Assembly: GCF_035974275.1 (NCBI RefSeq)
Contig: NZ_CP142422.1
Location: forward strand, 868,001 to 932,000
DNA from: Chryseobacterium sp. MYb264
Lineage (GTDB): Bacteria; Bacteroidota; Bacteroidia; Flavobacteriales; Weeksellaceae
DNA length: 64,000 nt
Direction of reading: 5' to 3'
Part shown: piece by piece, positions 63,530 through 64,000 of the stretch
Numbering within the stretch: the stretch's first letter is position 1
Layout of the letters: every line of letters begins with the position of its first letter
Program-made: the position numbers and the translations under genes
The notes under the pieces: generated by a model
Seen by the model: the letters and a program-made list of their open reading frames with translations, nothing else
The model's database searches: none
Told to the model about the DNA's origin: nothing

Positions 63530-64000
63530 TTAGAATCTATAGATCACCTCTTTTTGGAAACCGTCCAGCATTTTTTCTGCTTTTTCATAATCTTTAGTAA
63601 AGCCTAAAATATAGCCACCACCTCCGCTTCCGCAAAGTTTTAAATAATAAGCATTAGAATCCAACCCTTTTTTCCAGATGTTAAAAATACTTTCCGGGAT
63701 CATCGGACTGAAATGTTCGTATGCCCAATGTGAAAGTTTTTTTAGATTTCTGAAGAAAGGATTCATATCTTTTTTAAGGAAAGCATCGATACATGCGTTG
63801 TTATAACGGATAAATTCCTCTTTTAATGTTTTTCTGAAACCTTCTGTTTTCATTTTTTCAAAGAAAATCTGAATCATCGGGCCTGTTTCCCCGGTAATTC
63901 CGGAATCGATCAAGAAAATTGCTCCTTTTCCCTGCTCACCGTCAGGAATTGAAACTTTATCTAAATTCTCTCTATTTTCGATAAGAATCGGCAGGTTCAT
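63530..64000 (-). CDS. GHMP kinase, mevalonate-kinase-like, C-terminal part (truncated by window edge)
   Basis: The visible 156 residues include LKLCGSGGGGYILGFTKDY, the third GHMP-kinase motif, and a helical region (FRKTLKEEFIRYNNACIDAFLKKD) like the end of mevalonate kinases. The reading frame opens at the very last bases of the window (ATG at 63998-64000), but the family's ATP-binding PxGxGLGSSA motif is absent. The gene therefore continues beyond 64000 and that methionine is probably internal. The product would phosphorylate mevalonate or a related alcohol for isoprenoid synthesis. It pairs with the UbiA gene 10 bases away. Confidence 0.82.
   Translation of the reverse strand: MNLPILIENRENLDKVSIPDGEQGKGAIFLIDSGITGETGPMIQIFFEKMKTEGFRKTLKEEFIRYNNACIDAFLKKDMNPFFRNLKKLSHWAYEHFSPMIPESIFNIWKKGLDSNAYYLKLCGSGGGGYILGFTKDYEKAEKMLDGFQKEVIYRF

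Overview
The window looks like chromosomal DNA from a Chryseobacterium-like member of the Flavobacteriia (Bacteroidota). The case rests on several things: AT-rich spacers, genes without Shine-Dalgarno sequences, promoters of the TTG-N17-19-TAnnTTTG type (clearest before atpD and the SRP RNA), an atpDC pair separate from any other ATP synthase gene, menaquinone genes, Bacteroidota-specific families (DUF2723, DUF3667, DUF4199, DUF4286, DUF4920, head-GIN), subtype-iii-like T6SS baseplate genes and a double-glycine peptide of the Chryseobacterium type. Identification is from remembered family features, not from a database search.

Layout. 0-8 kb: kdsA, a hotdog thioesterase, a DUF1697 gene, and two large membrane proteins likely to be glycosyltransferases (a GT-C-like protein and a DUF2723 protein). 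8-14 kb: a PLP-enzyme pair that fits cysteate synthase and cysteate acyltransferase (sulfonolipid/capnine synthesis), an EamA exporter and a B12-type radical SAM protein. 14-22 kb: atpDC, ribF, small lipoproteins, a glutathione peroxidase-like lipoprotein and kdsB. 22.3-24.1 kb: a complete IS1182-family element inserted in a REP-like repeat. 24-32 kb: a VIT/VWA protein, a membrane-anchored serine protease, an aminotransferase and a phosphohexomutase. 32-36 kb: a tight six-gene envelope operon ending in a GyrB-like ATPase domain that has lost its catalytic residues. 36-43 kb: the SRP RNA, an MBL-fold hydrolase, menA, menB, a TPR protein and gyrA. 43-50 kb: small lipoproteins, GNAT, DUF421, a 44-residue double-glycine peptide and uvrA. 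50-54 kb: a three-gene tssE-tssF-lipoprotein operon without other T6SS genes. 54-59 kb: an APC permease bracketed by 97-bp direct repeats, a DUF4920 protein, an M14 peptidase and an XRE regulator preceded by a phased palindrome array. 59.6-61.3 kb: a nested repeat island. 61-64 kb: proline dehydrogenase, a UbiA prenyltransferase and the 3' part of a mevalonate-kinase-like gene cut by the window edge.

Functional themes. Much of the window serves the cell envelope: Kdo (kdsA, kdsB), probable sulfonolipids, glycosyltransferases, UbiA enzymes and many lipoproteins. Housekeeping genes (atpDC, gyrA, uvrA, menA/menB, ribF, ffs) are interleaved with these.

The most unusual feature of the window is its intergenic DNA. 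It holds at least eight families of repeats: two kinds of element with terminal inverted repeats, REP-like elements, long-arm hairpins, 7- and 8-bp short tandem arrays (three of them built as inverted octamer arrays directly behind genes), and a 154-bp tandem array.
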